In this document: in pieces, positions 46,339 to 58,560 of the stretch
Layout of the letters: each line of letters opens with the position of its first letter
Position numbering within the stretch: the stretch's first letter is position 1
Source: Marasmius tenuissimus
Lineage: Eukaryota > Basidiomycota > Agaricomycetes > Agaricales > Marasmiaceae
Reading direction: 5' to 3'
Length of the DNA stretch: 64,000 nucleotides
Assembly: GCA_029532415.1 (NCBI GenBank)
Contig: JAQOTA010000046.1
Coordinates: 1,674,001 to 1,738,000 of the forward strand
Notes under the pieces: model-generated
Told to the model about the DNA's origin: nothing
The model's database searches: none
What the model saw: only the letters and a program-made list of their open reading frames with translations
Program-made: the position numbers and the translations under genes

Positions 46339-48254
46339 ATGAAGGCCATCCTTCACGCCCTTCCTCTCGTTTCTGTTCTTTCACCCGTTCTCGGGTACAC
46401 ATGGCCCTCATGGACCGACGAGCTGGAGGATATCATGTACCTCCAAAGCGGCATGCTCCGCCGAGGCTTCCACGACGGAGTATCACCCTGCAGTTTCTCC
46501 ACCTCCCGTTCTCCCTTCCGACAAGGCTCTGCCGAATGGCTCCGAACCGCGTTTCACGACGCGATTACTCATGATAAAGTTACGGGTAAAGGCGGACTGG
46601 ACGCGTCGTTGATGTATGAGATGGAGAGGCCGGAGAATCAGGGGAATGAGGGACTCAACGCGACGTTTGGTTTTTTTACTGGGTATCAGTCAATACGGTC
46701 CAGTATGGCGGATCTGCTTGCGTTGGGGGTTTATACCTCCGTTAGGGAGTGTAGTGGGCCAGTCATTCCGTTCAGAGCTGGGAGGATTGACGCGACTGCT
46801 GCTGGAGAAACTGGTGTTCCTGAACCGACTACCGATCTGCAGACGACGATTGCGCAGTTCGAGAAGGCTGGGTTCGACAAGTCTGAGATGATTGCTATGG
46901 TGCGTCGTACTCTTTTACTAACGTATCTGGGATGCTGACGGCGATTTGCCATAGGTTGCTTGTGGACATACGCTCGGTGGTGTCCACGGAAACGACTTCC
47001 CTGATATCACAGGCGACAGCAACGAATCCTCGTTCCCCAGATTTGACAGCTCCACCGCCAGATTCGACAACACAGTGGTCACCGAATACTTTGAAGGCAA
47101 TACCACCAATCCTCTCGTCGTCGGACCTCATGCGACAAACTCTGATCTCAGAGTATTCAGTACGTGCCTACAACCTCGTCATATACCTCCAGAATCCTCA
47201 CCTTCCGTTTCCGTTGTTTTGTAGCTTCCGATAACAACGTCACCATGCAAAACCTCAGAGACCCAGCTGCCTTCCGTACCACCTGTACCTCGATCCTTCA
47301 ACGCATGATCGACACGGTACCGTCTACAGTCACGCTCACCGAGCCTATCCAACCCGTCGATGTCAAACCCATGGCTCTCAAACTCTCCGTTACGAGCGCC
47401 TCCACGATCCGTTTTGAAGGGTTCATCCGTATTCGGATGACTCAACGCCAAGACTCTCCCCCACAAACGATCACGCTCCCGTATAAAGATCGAAACGGAG
47501 TCGAGTGTTCGACGTGTACGATTACGGCGACGATGTCGAGGTTTCAACTGGGGCAGGGGTTGGGTTTTGATGATTATTTCCAGGTAACTCTACACTATCA
47601 GTTACGTCCGATTTCTCTGTTCTCTAACCCTCCCTCCCTGCTCAGTTCTATGAATTCGCGGCCGACATCCCCCACACAACCGGTATCTCCTCTTTCAATG
47701 TTCAATACTCCACCGAACCTCTCCACACCAACGGTGGTGGTGGGTTCCCCCTCCACTCTGAAATCCTCGCTCAGCCGCTTCAGTCCTGCGTCGCTGGTCT
47801 CAAACAGATGAAGATCGTAGCTGCGGTTCGGAACGATCGGGCACAGATCCCTGTGCATGCTGTTGTGTATGTGAAGAACTACACCCCAGGGGTGTTTGGA
47901 GCTGTTATCGAGAGGAGGAAGGTTGAGTTGGTGAGTACAGGAAAGAGTGTGGGGGAGTATACCTTCTTTAGTGGGTCGACGGAGGTTTCGGATAGGAGTA
48001 TCTTCACGCAGTATGATCTTGTTAGTGAGGGCGATGAGGGTGGGGAGGACGAGGTGTGTGGTGAGGGGGAGGAGGAGTATGAGGAGGAGGTTGAGGTGGT
48101 GGAGATGGTGAAGGTGGAGTTTTTGAGTACGGCGTTGTTTGCGCAGAGTCAGGATGAGAGTGGATGTGTGAGTGCTTTTTTTTTGTTTCTTGGGGGTTTC
48201 ACCGGCACCTTAACTCATTGATCTCGTTGTCAGCCTGCATTGCTCACCGCCTAG
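46339..48254 (+). CDS. Secreted heme peroxidase, second intact copy
   Basis: Five exons (46,339-46,899; 46,955-47,159; 47,225-47,583; 47,646-48,167; 48,234-48,254) encode 555 aa, with the same intron positions and phases as the gene at 42,049. A signal peptide (MKAILHALPLVSVLSPVLG) is followed by distal WLRTAFHD (Arg69, His73) and proximal VACGHTLGG (His192). In the C-terminal domain it differs from its neighbour by a highly acidic insertion of about 25 residues (GEEEYEEEVEVVEM within exon 4). The last exon encodes PALLTA. The pair is a tandem duplication; sequence divergence is clearly greater than between the 33,536 and 42,049 copies. Confidence 0.9.
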
Positions 48255-49594
48255 ACGGCTCGTCCACAAACACAGACACAGACACAGGCAGACGCTCCTT
48301 TTTACATTCACATTCGTTTTATTCAAGGGATTTTTTTTTGTTGGGCATTATGGACGTCACACCACTTACAGTCATGTACTATGTTAGTATCCAGGACTAC
48401 TTCGTCAATCAATTCGGGTTCGGGCAGAAGTTCCTCTTGACGCGCGATAGTTTGTCTGGGAGAGAGGGCAAAATCCCACACCGGCACGTTCGCGATTGTA
48501 TTCACGGGCGCTTACCCACTTTCGAACGAACCACCACGATCTGCTCGGGCGCCGCGGTGACCTCACGTCCGCTACTTCCGAAGAAATCCATTACTGGGTT
48601 TTGCATAATAGCGTGAACACGCGATTTTTTAATTTCACGTCGAGCTCCTCGGAGTGCTCATACTGCCGGTGGAGCAGTACGGGCTGCCGTTGGTTTGAGA
48701 GGCCTGCAAGATTGAGCTTCGAGCGAGCTTTTGACTTCCATCCACAATACTGACTCCAGGCAAGCCTGAATCAGTTGGAACATCACAGAGGAGGATAAAT
48801 AATACTACCTCCAGGCTTCAATGGTACACATTCCAGTCGGAGAAGGTCAAAGCCACTGGTAGTGTCGGAACGGGTCACGTAGGGCGAAATATTTCTTTCG
48901 CATGTTCACGCTATTATGCAAAACCCAGTATGATTCAGGGACCCTTCAGGCAGGGAACATTCCTGCAATCTTCGACTCTAAAGCGCCACTGTGGACCTGG
49001 AGGAGGCCTGGTCCATGCCCGGTGCCGCTGGAGTCTTTACTTTATCTCCATGGCTCATGCCTGTTGAATTTGTGTTGAAGTCTATGGCCTATTCAGACTT
49101 GACGGCGATCTAACCATCCAGATTTTCGTTCTTACATCGAGGAACTGCTGGATAGTCGACTGCCGCTACAACCACGAATCTTGGACAGGATGGACTCATA
49201 TAAGTTCGTCTACTCACCTACTTGTACTTCTGGCCTCCGTGAGTCCAGGTTGCGGGAAGGGGGGACGGAACGGGCAATTCACCCTGCATATCAGCTTTGA
49301 CATCATTGAACCTTAGGAGCGAAGAGAGGCCCGAGGGTACTTCCGCGTGTATTTAGCACTGCGAGTCGGACGCTGGGTAGACATTGTGTGGGGAAAAGTA
49401 ACACCCTCAATTCACTATTTCTTCCCACTGATTGAATTTGACAAAACCGACATCCCGGTCTGGTGATCCCCCTTGTTGTGGGCGCCGCTGGGTTCGTGTA
49501 CAGGTCAGATCCACACGAGGCTTCATACCCCGAGCTCATATAATGGATGCGTCTCTTTGGAAGGCTACCCACTCCCTTCCATCACCGCTACTGC
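48255..49594. other. Intergenic, nothing recognised
   Basis: 3' flank of the peroxidase and promoter of P450 no. 3 (gagctcatataatgg near 49,535 as a possible TATA box). The aaaacccagta.. and ttactgggttttgcataatagcgtgaacacgcg stretches (48,590-48,930) form an inverted repeat: ttttgcataatagcgtgaac at 48,600 matches gttcacgctattatgcaaaa at 48,904. It may be another small MITE. Confidence 0.45.
48588..48932. repeat. Possible MITE with about 30-bp inverted ends
   Basis: The left end ttactgggttttgcataata (48,592) and its continuation gcgtgaac are found reversed at about 48,904-48,930 (gttcacgctattatgcaaaa, then cccagta). The pair encloses about 280 bp without a gene. Target duplications were not resolved. 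Confidence 0.5.
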
Positions 49595-51973
49595 ATGATG
49601 TCGACGCTGGAAAAGGTTGAAACCGCGCTGCGGGAATTGCTCCCACCGACTATCTCCTCTTCTATTCCCTCTTCTGCCCTCTATCTCTCGTCTACCGTGG
49701 TCGCATCAGCGGTAGCCTACTATCTGAGTCGATGGCTTTTTCGAAGAGGGTCGTATAGAAGCCTGCCCTTGCCTCCAGGTCCAAAGGGATTGCCGGTTGT
49801 TGGGAACCTATTGGTGAATCTCACCGTTTGAGTGTCTCCTCTACATGGCTCATTGATAGGGATCTGACAGGACATGCCGCCGAGCTTTCCCGGGCATAAC
49901 TTTGACAAGATGGGGAAGGAATTAAGTGAGTTGTTCCGTCGTGTTGAATCCTTGAGTTGTTCGCTGATGGTATCCTCAAGATTCTGATATCTTATATCTC
50001 AACGTCGCGGGGACACATATCGTCGTTCTCAATTCCTACGAGGCATGCTGGGATCTGTTAGAGAGGCGATCCAGCATCTATTCCAGCAGGTGAGCCCTCC
50101 CGTTTGACCAAACTTCCTGTCTGTCTTACACTTGACGTAGACCACGATTCCCGATGGTAGTCGAACTGTGAGGCTCGACCTTCTTTCTTTCTTCGTGAAC
50201 CATCGACTGAGCAATCCGCCTGCAGGATGGGTTGGGACAAAGACTTCATCCTTCTTCCTTACGGAAACGTGTGGAAGACTTCCCGAAAGCTGTTCCATCA
50301 AGGCACGAATCTTCCTATACTGTCCTAATTCTGATTGACTTTGAACTGTGGTTCATAGAGTTTCCTCACAATAACTCTTCCGGGCATGAAGATCAGGAAC
50401 TGAAAGGCAATCGCCTGCTGCTCAAGAATATCTTGCGCGATCCTGAGAACTATAGGGATCATATACACCAGTGAGTTTCGTGTTGCCCATCTAATTCATC
50501 ATAATTACCTCTCTACGTACTCTCTTCCTGCGTTGTATGATACTCATGCTAGCTTGTCCTCAGCATGACCGGTGCACTCATTCTCACCGTCACTTACGGT
50601 CTCGACATCAAAGGACCCGACGACCCTGTCATCAAGATCGCGGAAGGCGCAGTAGACGCGCTAACTCATGCATTGAACCCCGGAACGTTCTTGGTGGTGT
50701 GTTTTGACTTTTCTTCTAGTCCTCCTCGAGTTGCTTGTTCTCAACAAATTTTGCATTACCCATTGATCTAGGACGCCCTTCCCGCCCTCAAATACGTTCC
50801 GGATTGGTTCCCTGGTGCTGGTTTCAAAACGAAAGCCAAGGAGTGGAAAAAGCTCTATAATAGGATGAATACTGAACCTTTCGAAATGGTAAAGAAACAG
50901 ATGGTACGTCCCCCCTCGTTGGTGGTACCGAAGTAGGGCTGAGGTTGATTCCCTCTCTTGTTGAAGGAAAATGGAACTGCACGCCCCTCCTTTGTTTCAG
51001 GCGCGCTTTCGAAGCTACATGACGATCCGAAGGGATGCGGTTACACCGAGGAAGAGTTGATGTACACTGCTGGCTCGATGTATGAAGGTGCGGAGTGCTG
51101 GTCCCAGGTCCCAATTACTCAACGTTATTCACAATTTCATTTCGTTGTCAGCCGGCACCGATACGACTTTTACCGGTCTCCTCAGCTTCTTCCTCGCTAT
51201 GACCCTCTTTCCTGAATACCAGCGAAAGGCTCAGGCTGAGATTGACCGTGTCGTCGGAGACGGAAGGTTACCGGACTTCCGAGACCGCGAATCGCTGGTA
51301 TATGTGGAAGCCATCTTGCAAGAGGTACAAAGGTGGCAACCCGTCGCGGCAGCTGGTGTGCCTCATTATATCAATGTGGAAGACGAGTATCGCGGGTATA
51401 GAATCCCGAAGAACTCGACGATTATTCCGAACGCTTGGTGAGCGCATATCAGTTCTTCTACTCCGATTTGGGACACTTATCGTTCGAATGCTGTAGGGGA
51501 ATATCCCATGACGAGGAGATGTATCCCGACCCGTACAGTTTCAACCCCGATAGGTGGATTAAGGATGGGAAGATAAACCCGGCGATCAGGGACACTACTT
51601 TTGGATTTGGGTTTGGTCGACGGTGAGCCAGCTGTTGCCCCTCTCACCCTCTTACTTCTTGTACTGAGCGACCTTTCTTAGTATCTGCCCGGGGCGTTTC
51701 CTCGCTCTGTCTTCATCCTACATCGCCATTGCCAGCATCCTGGCAGCATTCGACATCTCGAAAGAGATTGACGCTAATGGGATGGTTATTGAGCCGAAGG
51801 TAGAGTATGTTAACAACATACAGAAGTACGTTCTACGTTGTCTCCCAGTAGTGTTCCCGTGCTGAGATTTCTTGACTTGTAGCCGCCCGGCTCCTTTCAA
51901 GTGCAGTATCAAGCCGAGATCTTCACTTCACGAAAAGTTGATCGTGGAGGCCGCTGAGCATGAGTTCCACTGA
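49595..51973 (+). CDS. Cytochrome P450 no. 3
   Basis: A complete P450. It starts with two ATGs (49,595 and 49,598) and MSTLEKVETALREL. The anchor lies around residues 25-45, followed by SLPLPPGPKGLPVVGNLL. Further segments are DMPPSFPGHNFDKMGKEL, SDILYLNVAGTHIVVLNS, LLPYGNVWKTSRKLFHQ, the I-helix AGTDTTFTGLLSFF, ExxR in LQEVQRWQP, YSFNPDRWI, the heme loop GFGFGRRICPGRFLAL, and the C-terminus AEHEFH. Splice sites agree with the other copies except after LFHQ. There the intron starts with GC (caagGCACGA) and ends at catag, a GC-AG intron where the paralogs have GT. It faces the Con-6 gene and the GTPase in the same direction and takes the place of P450 no. 1 in the mirrored order. Confidence 0.92.
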
Positions 51974-52568
51974 TGCGCCGGCATAGAATGAAATAAACGT
52001 GCACGATAGTGCCTCAATCATTGAATTTAGTAGTTATTAACCAAATGTATGTCCGATAGTTTGAACTTGCGACGCAGTGTGCATTAAACTTGAGCTTTGA
52101 ATCTTCATTCTCTACCCGCTTTACTATCGGCGGCTTGACCCCATCGCAGGCGACGGGCTGTGCTTCCTTTCGCCTCTATCCTTTCAGCTCAGATGCTCGT
52201 GCCACTCATAGTTGAATGTGGCTCAACGAGAGTGTGAGAATCGGGGATCGGCAGTTGCCGAACACACCGTATTTTCTGCCTCGTTCTCTTCCGAATTCTC
52301 TCCTCCCCACCTTCTTTCAGGCCGCAAAAACAAACTCGGCCACCACAATGACGCCAATTTTGAACGTATTTTCTGCTAGTCTGGGGATCGGACGTAAGTA
52401 ATATGTGAGTCCACATTATCAAACCAATTCAAACTAAAAATCCCGCAAACGCCTCCGTCAGGATCCTCAAAAGGTTTTTCACGGTGACGGTCATCAATGA
52501 GGGAATACTATTGAAGGGGCTAGATAGCCCGACGTCATTCTATCATCACGCTGCGCCTGTAGGATTCG
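51974..52568. other. Intergenic, nothing recognised
   Basis: 3' flank of P450 no. 3 and promoter of the Con-6 gene. No other signal is seen. Confidence 0.45.
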
Positions 52569-52575
52569 TATAAAA
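52569..52575 (+). promoter_or_regulatory. TATA box of the Con-6 gene
   Basis: TATAAAA lies 83 bp upstream of the ATG at 52,652. The leader between them contains no other ATG in a longer frame. Confidence 0.55.
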
Positions 52576-52651
52576 ACCCTCTCATGGCATGTCTCTTTTC
52601 CACACTAAACAACTGACCCGTTCAACTCACAGCTCAAACTCACCAACTTCA

Positions 52652-53255
52652 ATGCCTTCCAGCCGTCAGTATCTGATTTGATTTTGGCAGGATGACCGCT
52701 GACTTTGACTCGTAGAAGCACACGAAGCTAACGTTGCCCGTGGCCTCAAAGCCGCCATCCATAACCCCAGAGTCTCGGACGAAGCCAAGGAACGTGCTCA
52801 AGATCGTCTCGACGAAATGAATGCCACTTCTGAGACCGATGCGCCTTCCAGTCGCAGCAAGGGCGGTGGGTTCTCATTTGTCGCCGGTGCATACTCTTGA
52901 CGCTGTAGCTGATATCCTTCTCGTCTCTACTAGATGCCCACGAAGCCAATGTGGCCCGAGGTCTCAAAGCAACAACCCACAACCCGCGTGTCTCCGACGA
53001 GGCCAAAGAAAATGCGCGACAGCGGCTCGAGGAGAGCTCTTCTGACGAAGATGACACGTCTGACGACCGGGATGGTGAGTTATCTGTCTTGCGCTCCAAC
53101 ATCTAGACTCGTCAAACTCATGTTCATGCCTTGGTCTCACAGCAGCACATGAAGCCAATGTCGCTCGAGGTCTCAAGGCTGCTATTTCTAACCCCCGGGT
53201 GTCTGAGGAAGCTAAGGAACGTGCCCAAGAGAGACTTGAAGAGATGGATATGTAG
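52652..53255 (+). CDS. Con-6 family protein with three tandem repeats
   Basis: Four exons (52,652-52,664; 52,716-52,865; 52,934-53,074; 53,143-53,255) encode 138 aa. After a 13-nt first exon (MPSS), each remaining exon encodes one repeat of the pattern AHEANVARGLKAA.HNPRVS, then an EAKERAQ..LEEM helix. The second and third repeats differ at only a few positions. This is the conidiation-specific Con-6 pattern, in which small hydrophilic proteins accumulate during sporulation or stress in fungi. Their biochemical role is not settled. The linkers are acidic and Ser-rich. All introns lie in the same phase at repeat boundaries, which is what repeated exon duplication would produce. No copy is seen in the left arm of the mirrored locus. 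Confidence 0.88.
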
Positions 53256-54621
53256 GAAATGTATACCATCTACGCCTTTACCACCGCAGTGGCATCAGTT
53301 TTTTTCGCTAGCGGCATCTCTTGAAATCTCAGTTGTACTATACCTGTGTATACAATCCATTGAAACTTGACGAAATATTCTATCGAATGTGCCTCATCGT
53401 AGCTACAAAGAGGGGTGAAACTCGTGGCTAGGCTCACTGGAGTAGACCACATTCTTTCGTGAAAATATTTCAAGGGATTTCGAGGGACTTGAACTACGAT
53501 GTTAGATGATTGCCTCAGAGGGTTGAAGATGCATCGCCGAGCCTTCAATCTTTTCTGTTTGACTGAGCTGTCCAACTATCAAGAAGAGAGTAACACCGCG
53601 CTTGAGATAACGATGATGGGCATTGACGTTGATGTCTTACGATGAGATTCGAATGAGATAGGCCGGTGGCCCTGAAATTGGTTCAAAAAACTGTAGCGTC
53701 GAGGAGTACATCGAGCAGGTTCGAGACATCTATAGAACATCAAAAAGCTGAATCCTGTGTGAGCGTAAGTCCGATTAGTGAGGGCGGCTTTCCAACTTCC
53801 AAGGATATCGTGGCGGTTTGAGAGAAAAATATGAGCGCTTGAGCACGGGCCGTTTCAGCCGTGTCATGTGTTTCATTGTTTCATTGAATTTGTTTCAGTG
53901 GCTTGAGACGCTTTGCCCTTTGACACCACTATCAGCACGACCATCATGATCAATCAACACCTCCCATTCGCCCAAGAACTCTTCATCTCCTGCCTGATTT
54001 GGTAACAATGCACTTGAGGGCCCATGCGGAAAGCACCCACAGCGCTCGAGAATGCAGTGTTAATTCAACAGCACTTTACACGCCTACAAGGTCAAAGCTG
54101 TTCACGGGGAATTCGCCCAGGGCAAGTTAACCTCGTTGTCTGTGGAGGTACTTGGCGCGTACTTCAATGAAAACTATTGAAGTCATTATCGGATTGACCT
54201 CAACATGGATGCGGCGAAGAGAAGACTTCTAGCTCTGGCTTTGGACAAGCGCAGTGATGGGCGCAGTGAACCTCGTGCAAGACCAAGAAATAGACGCTGA
54301 AGCTTGCAACGAGATTCGACTTCTTCGACATCTTGAACCTTTTGGGGTAACATGGTTGACATGAATGGGTGGCGTATTCGTATAAGAGTTGCCTTGAATG
54401 GTAGGAACCCATACACATATCTGTTCTTGGCTCGTTGACTCGATTGCGCACCAGATTTTATCTCGTAAAGTAGGTCGCAATCACCTACAGCGGGTGCCAC
54501 AAGGCTCCCGTAGAACTTCTGTACAGCAGGCACGAGGCAACAATCTTGACGCCCAGCGTCTTTTACTGCACGGCTCAGTCCTATAAGAAGCCAATTATTC
54601 TTCACCATTCTCCAATACATC
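53256..54621. other. Intergenic: includes the duplicated GTPase promoter
   Basis: About 54,360-54,595 matches 11,730-11,950 reversed, ending in cctataagaagcc, a likely TATA element 35-45 bp before the GTPase ATG. The rest has no recognised content. Confidence 0.55.
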
Positions 54622-57600
54622 ATGTCTCAACCCGCATCCGCACCAGCTGAACACCTTGGAGACTCCCACTACGCCAGGCGGGCTCAAGAGTTGATAGCTC
54701 TGAACTTGAAGGTTGACTCACTCGGGTAGGTCTCCCTGATAGACTTCAATCCTCACCCTCACCCTCACCCTATCTTCCCAGCGGTTCCAACTTCGAGTTC
54801 AACTTGCCCAAGATCGCAGTAATCGGCGGACAGTCCTGTGAGCTCACCGCTTTAGTACAACTACATCAAACTAATTGTCCTCGTAGCTGGAAAAAGCTCT
54901 TTGGTCGAAGCGATCTCGAAGGTAAGTTTTTCTTCGATTCTCGACGCGCGTACAGTCAATATTGACTGAATCTAGATCACTGTTCCGAGGGATGATGGTA
55001 CATGTACGAGGTACGTCTACTGGCATCGGGTTTTTGATGCTGCCGAACACTCTGACACGGCGAATAGGTGCCCGATGGAGTGCACGACTTCCACTGCAAG
55101 CACCTGGTCCTGCGATATCTATCTCCGGGAGAACTACGATGTGAATGGCAACGACCTCAGTAAACCTCGCAGGCCTGACTTCAAGAGCGGGATCACTAAC
55201 CCCGGCGAACTCGAACTGTGGATCCGACGCGCTCAGGCAGCTGTTCTGTGTCTTGGCCATCGAAGCCCTTCGGAGTTCCACAAGATGAACGCCGACGAGA
55301 TCAAAGCACTGTTGGATACTGATGAGAAAGCCCTACCGTTCTCCAAGAACATCGTTGGAGTGGACGTGAAAGGCCCCGAGGCTACGCCTCTGACGTTCAT
55401 TGATCTACCCGGTGAGCCACCGTGCCCTTTCTCGCGATTTGCATGTTGCTTATGGGGAACAGGACTCATATACAACATCGAGGAGAAGAACAAGGCAGCC
55501 ATCAAGCTCGTTAGAAGCCTCGTCAAATCGTCCATCGCGGGAGGTAAAGACAGTAATACTGTCATCCTGGTGGTCATACCAATGAGCGGTTCGTACTCGT
55601 AACATCGGATGCTCGCAAGACCCTTCTGATCATCGGCTCGCAGGCGATATGGAAGGACAAGAGGCCATGAGTCTTGCCAAGAAGCACGACTCAGGTGGCG
55701 TAAGGACTGTCGGTGCGTGATTCTTTCCCATATCATGCCACGTTTGCTAAAACTGAACATGCGTGTACAGTCGCTCTCACCAAACCTGATAGTGTCGGAT
55801 TAGGTGATACCGGAGCTCAGAGGCGTTGGAAGAAGATTCTCGACGGGGAAGATAGCAAGCTCAAACATGGCTACTACTGCGTGCGCTTGCCCAACGACGA
55901 AGACCGCAAGATGGACAGCCAGGCATTCCTGACCAAGGTGGAGGATTGCTATAATGCACCACCTTGGAGCGATGTTGCGAGCAGGAATGTGTTCGGTGTG
56001 CAGAACCTGGTCTCCAGTCTGAGCAAGCTGTTGGTTGATCTCATCGAATCAAAGTGCGTTGCTACTTTTCCTTCGTTCTTCACGAGCTGGAATGCTGATA
56101 CCTTATGTCCAGTCTTCCGAAACTCAGGAAACAGGTGGCGGCGCTCCTTCAGCAGCATGGAGCAGAGCTTGCGACTCTTCCACCTCTCCCTGTTGATCCC
56201 GCGAACATTCGGATGAGACGTCTATTTGATCAATTCCTACGAGCTGTCGACAGCGTTGTCAAGGGTGAAAGTCATCGTCGGACATTCGTGCAGAGGAACC
56301 GGGCAACATACGCGAGTTTCAAGGCGGACATTTGGCGAACGGGAATTGAGTTTGTGCCTTCTACGAGCATCTCAGCCCTTTCAGCAAATAGTCATCGCAG
56401 CGAATGGAGGGATCTGCTGCACCACGACGAAACCTTCGACTCGAAATCCGTTCCGGAATGGGAGAAGAAGGATCATCCTCAGTTCCACAAGCAGCTCGAT
56501 TTGAGGCATGTGAGAGACGTTATCAACGAGTACGTGTTCCACTCCCTGGTTCTCGTGCAATGTTTGCTGATGTGCTAGCAGATCTATCGGCTGGGAGCTT
56601 CCTGGTCATGTACCCTTCCAGGCAACCATCACACTAGTCGACCGTTCCGTCTCTCAATGGCCCGGTCCTACTGAGGCTTGCGCCTCAAAGGTCTTTGAGA
56701 ACTCTTGGAAGGTTCTCGAGGAATTGATAAGGGAATATTTCCGGGATTATGATGACCTTCGGGAACTCGTGAGGTCTGTCATCATCCCATACTGCTTTTG
56801 GTCCTAGCCTTCATCATCATACTAATCGGCTCTGTAGGAAAGCGACCTTCGACAATTACAAGACCTGTTACGACCGTGCCCGCAAAGCGCTCGAAGAGGC
56901 GCTGAAAGAAGAGAAGAGCCCCCTCCACACGCAGAACGTCCATTACTATGCCTCTCAGAAGGAACTCTGGAAGAATCGCCTGACGGCAGCTTGCGGCCAC
57001 CCTCAAAGCATGGAGTGGCCGGGAGAGTTGGAATTGATGGCGAGTGTCCGCGCGTATTGGAAGGTTGCATTCAAGGTTTGTGATACGCTTCACCCTTCGC
57101 ATTCTCGACCAATCTCAATCTCACTCGTTTCTTCATCTTCATAGCGTTTCATCGATGTCATTCCCCGCCGTATCGAGCACAAGTTGAACCGAGACTTCAA
57201 TGATAGCCTCACTGAACAGCTTCGAACCGAGATTATGGACAAGACTTCACATGAACGGGTCGAGATCTTGATGGACGAGAATAGGGAGATCGCTGAGAAG
57301 AGGTCTAGGCTACTGGATTCCATCAAACGTCTCAAAGAGGTTGAAGAGTTGGTCGGGTCATATACGGGGGGTATCGATGACACGGAGCAGGAGACCTGGG
57401 ACAATATGGATAGGCTTAGTGATGTCGACTCGGATGCCAGCATGGTTGCTTCGGTCCTAGACGACGCGTCCAGCGAGGTTAGCGTTGCCAGCTCTCCTGC
57501 TGCTGTACGGGCATCCCCTACACCCCAAATAATTTCCATGGCATCCGAGGAGTCCCAACCTTATTCACGCACAACATCTCCAATCTATGAGCAACCTTCG

Positions 57601-57660
57601 TTCGGGTCTTTGTATACTCAACCGGCGGTTAACGGACCCTATAGGCGCTCCAGGCCTTAG
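54622..57660 (+). CDS. Dynamin-like GTPase (right copy)
   Basis: Twelve exons, all in frame (54,622-54,725; 54,782-54,837; 54,887-54,921; 54,976-55,010; 55,068-55,411; 55,463-55,588; 55,644-55,712; 55,771-56,053; 56,113-56,529; 56,582-56,773; 56,838-57,075; 57,145-57,660), encode 804 aa. Motifs are G1 GGQSSGKSS near residues 50-58, VPRDDGTCTR, G3 DLPG near 190 and G4 TKPD near 260. A stalk and a GED-like C-terminus (HERVEILMDENREIAEKR, LKEVEELVG) follow. The final 100 residues are disordered, Ser/Pro-rich and quite different from the left copy, while the GTPase domain is nearly identical. The two 35-nt exons 3 and 4 carry the P-loop Lys and the switch Thr. Family role: GTP-driven membrane remodelling. 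The specific membrane is unknown. Confidence 0.92.
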
Positions 57661-57723
57661 AGGCTTTGTCAAGCGGTGCTCCCCCGGCAATCAGGCTGAC
57701 ACTGGACGTGATCGAGAGGGTAC

Positions 57724-57924
57724 ATACTGCCTTTTGCATAATTCTTCAGAGGTCGAGCTTCCGAAACTTTTGTTTGTTTGGCTTGGAATTCTATTGAAAT
57801 TCTATTAGATGCTCCTGGCAACAATGGGCGCTCAGTGGTTCAATAGAGTCCCAATAGATTTCTGAGCCAAACAAACAAAGGTCTTCAGAGCGCGACCTCT
57901 GAAGAATTATGCAAAAGGCAGTAT
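57724..57924. mobile_element. 201-bp MITE with about 85-bp inverted arms
   Basis: The left arm begins ATACTGCCTTTTGCATAATT. The right arm ends with its complement, AATTATGCAAAAGGCAGTAT. The arms share further blocks (CTTCAGAGGTCG, TTTGTTTGTTTGGCT). If the element proper is CTGCC..GGCAG, then TA flanks both ends, as in Tc1/mariner derivatives. It lies 64 bp after the GTPase stop codon. Confidence 0.85.
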
Positions 57925-58279
57925 TCAATTCATACGTAGAAGGGTTGTTTTAATTCATGACCATCTCCACAATCATTTTGTTTGTATATTTTGCAATCTC
58001 GGCCCGAACGATCGTTCTTCTACCATCATCGTCGCGAACGACACTCAACCGATTTCTCAAAGCTTTGGTGTTGGTCTCACACCTGCGCTCAAAGACCTAT
58101 AGTAGGCCTAGGGGTTATGGTACGTCTCCTCTTCCTTGATTAATATCAATTGTATCTGGCTGGGATGTTTTTGTTGGTCCAACTTCTCAACATACGTTTG
58201 ACCCTAGCTGAGACCTGTGCATTCCGAGCATCCATAGCAATTCCTCCGACTGCCATCTGCCCTGTGACTAGCATGCCGT
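57925..58279. other. Intergenic, nothing recognised
   Basis: No coding or repeat signal is seen. Confidence 0.4.
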
Positions 58280-58560
58280 TCTAAGTGATTGGAAGAAGGG
58301 AAAGGGGACACGGCCGATACCAAGAGCTTGAGACTCTCCTGCCTCAACTTGTTTATATGTTTGGGTCAGCCGCCGCTTCCTACTGCACCTCGACTCTTCG
58401 AGGGCTAGTTAGTACCTATGTTCACTCATCTGAACTACACAAGAGTCTCTTCGGCTGCCAATGCACCTTTCTGAAGGGATCTTAAGACACAGCCCTATAG
58501 ATCCGCCTTCCCACCCGGTATGAAGTCGAATTAGGAGTTAGAACCTCCACTCAGATACTC
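58280..58560 (+). repeat. Direct repeat flanking P450 no. 4, upstream copy
   Basis: It shares gtgattggaaga, ctactgca.ctcga, a gacacag..cctatagatc/cctacagatc block, and tatgaagt.g.attgg with 61,735-62,040, in the same orientation and spacing. The similarity is moderate, so the duplication is older than the inverted one. Confidence 0.6.
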
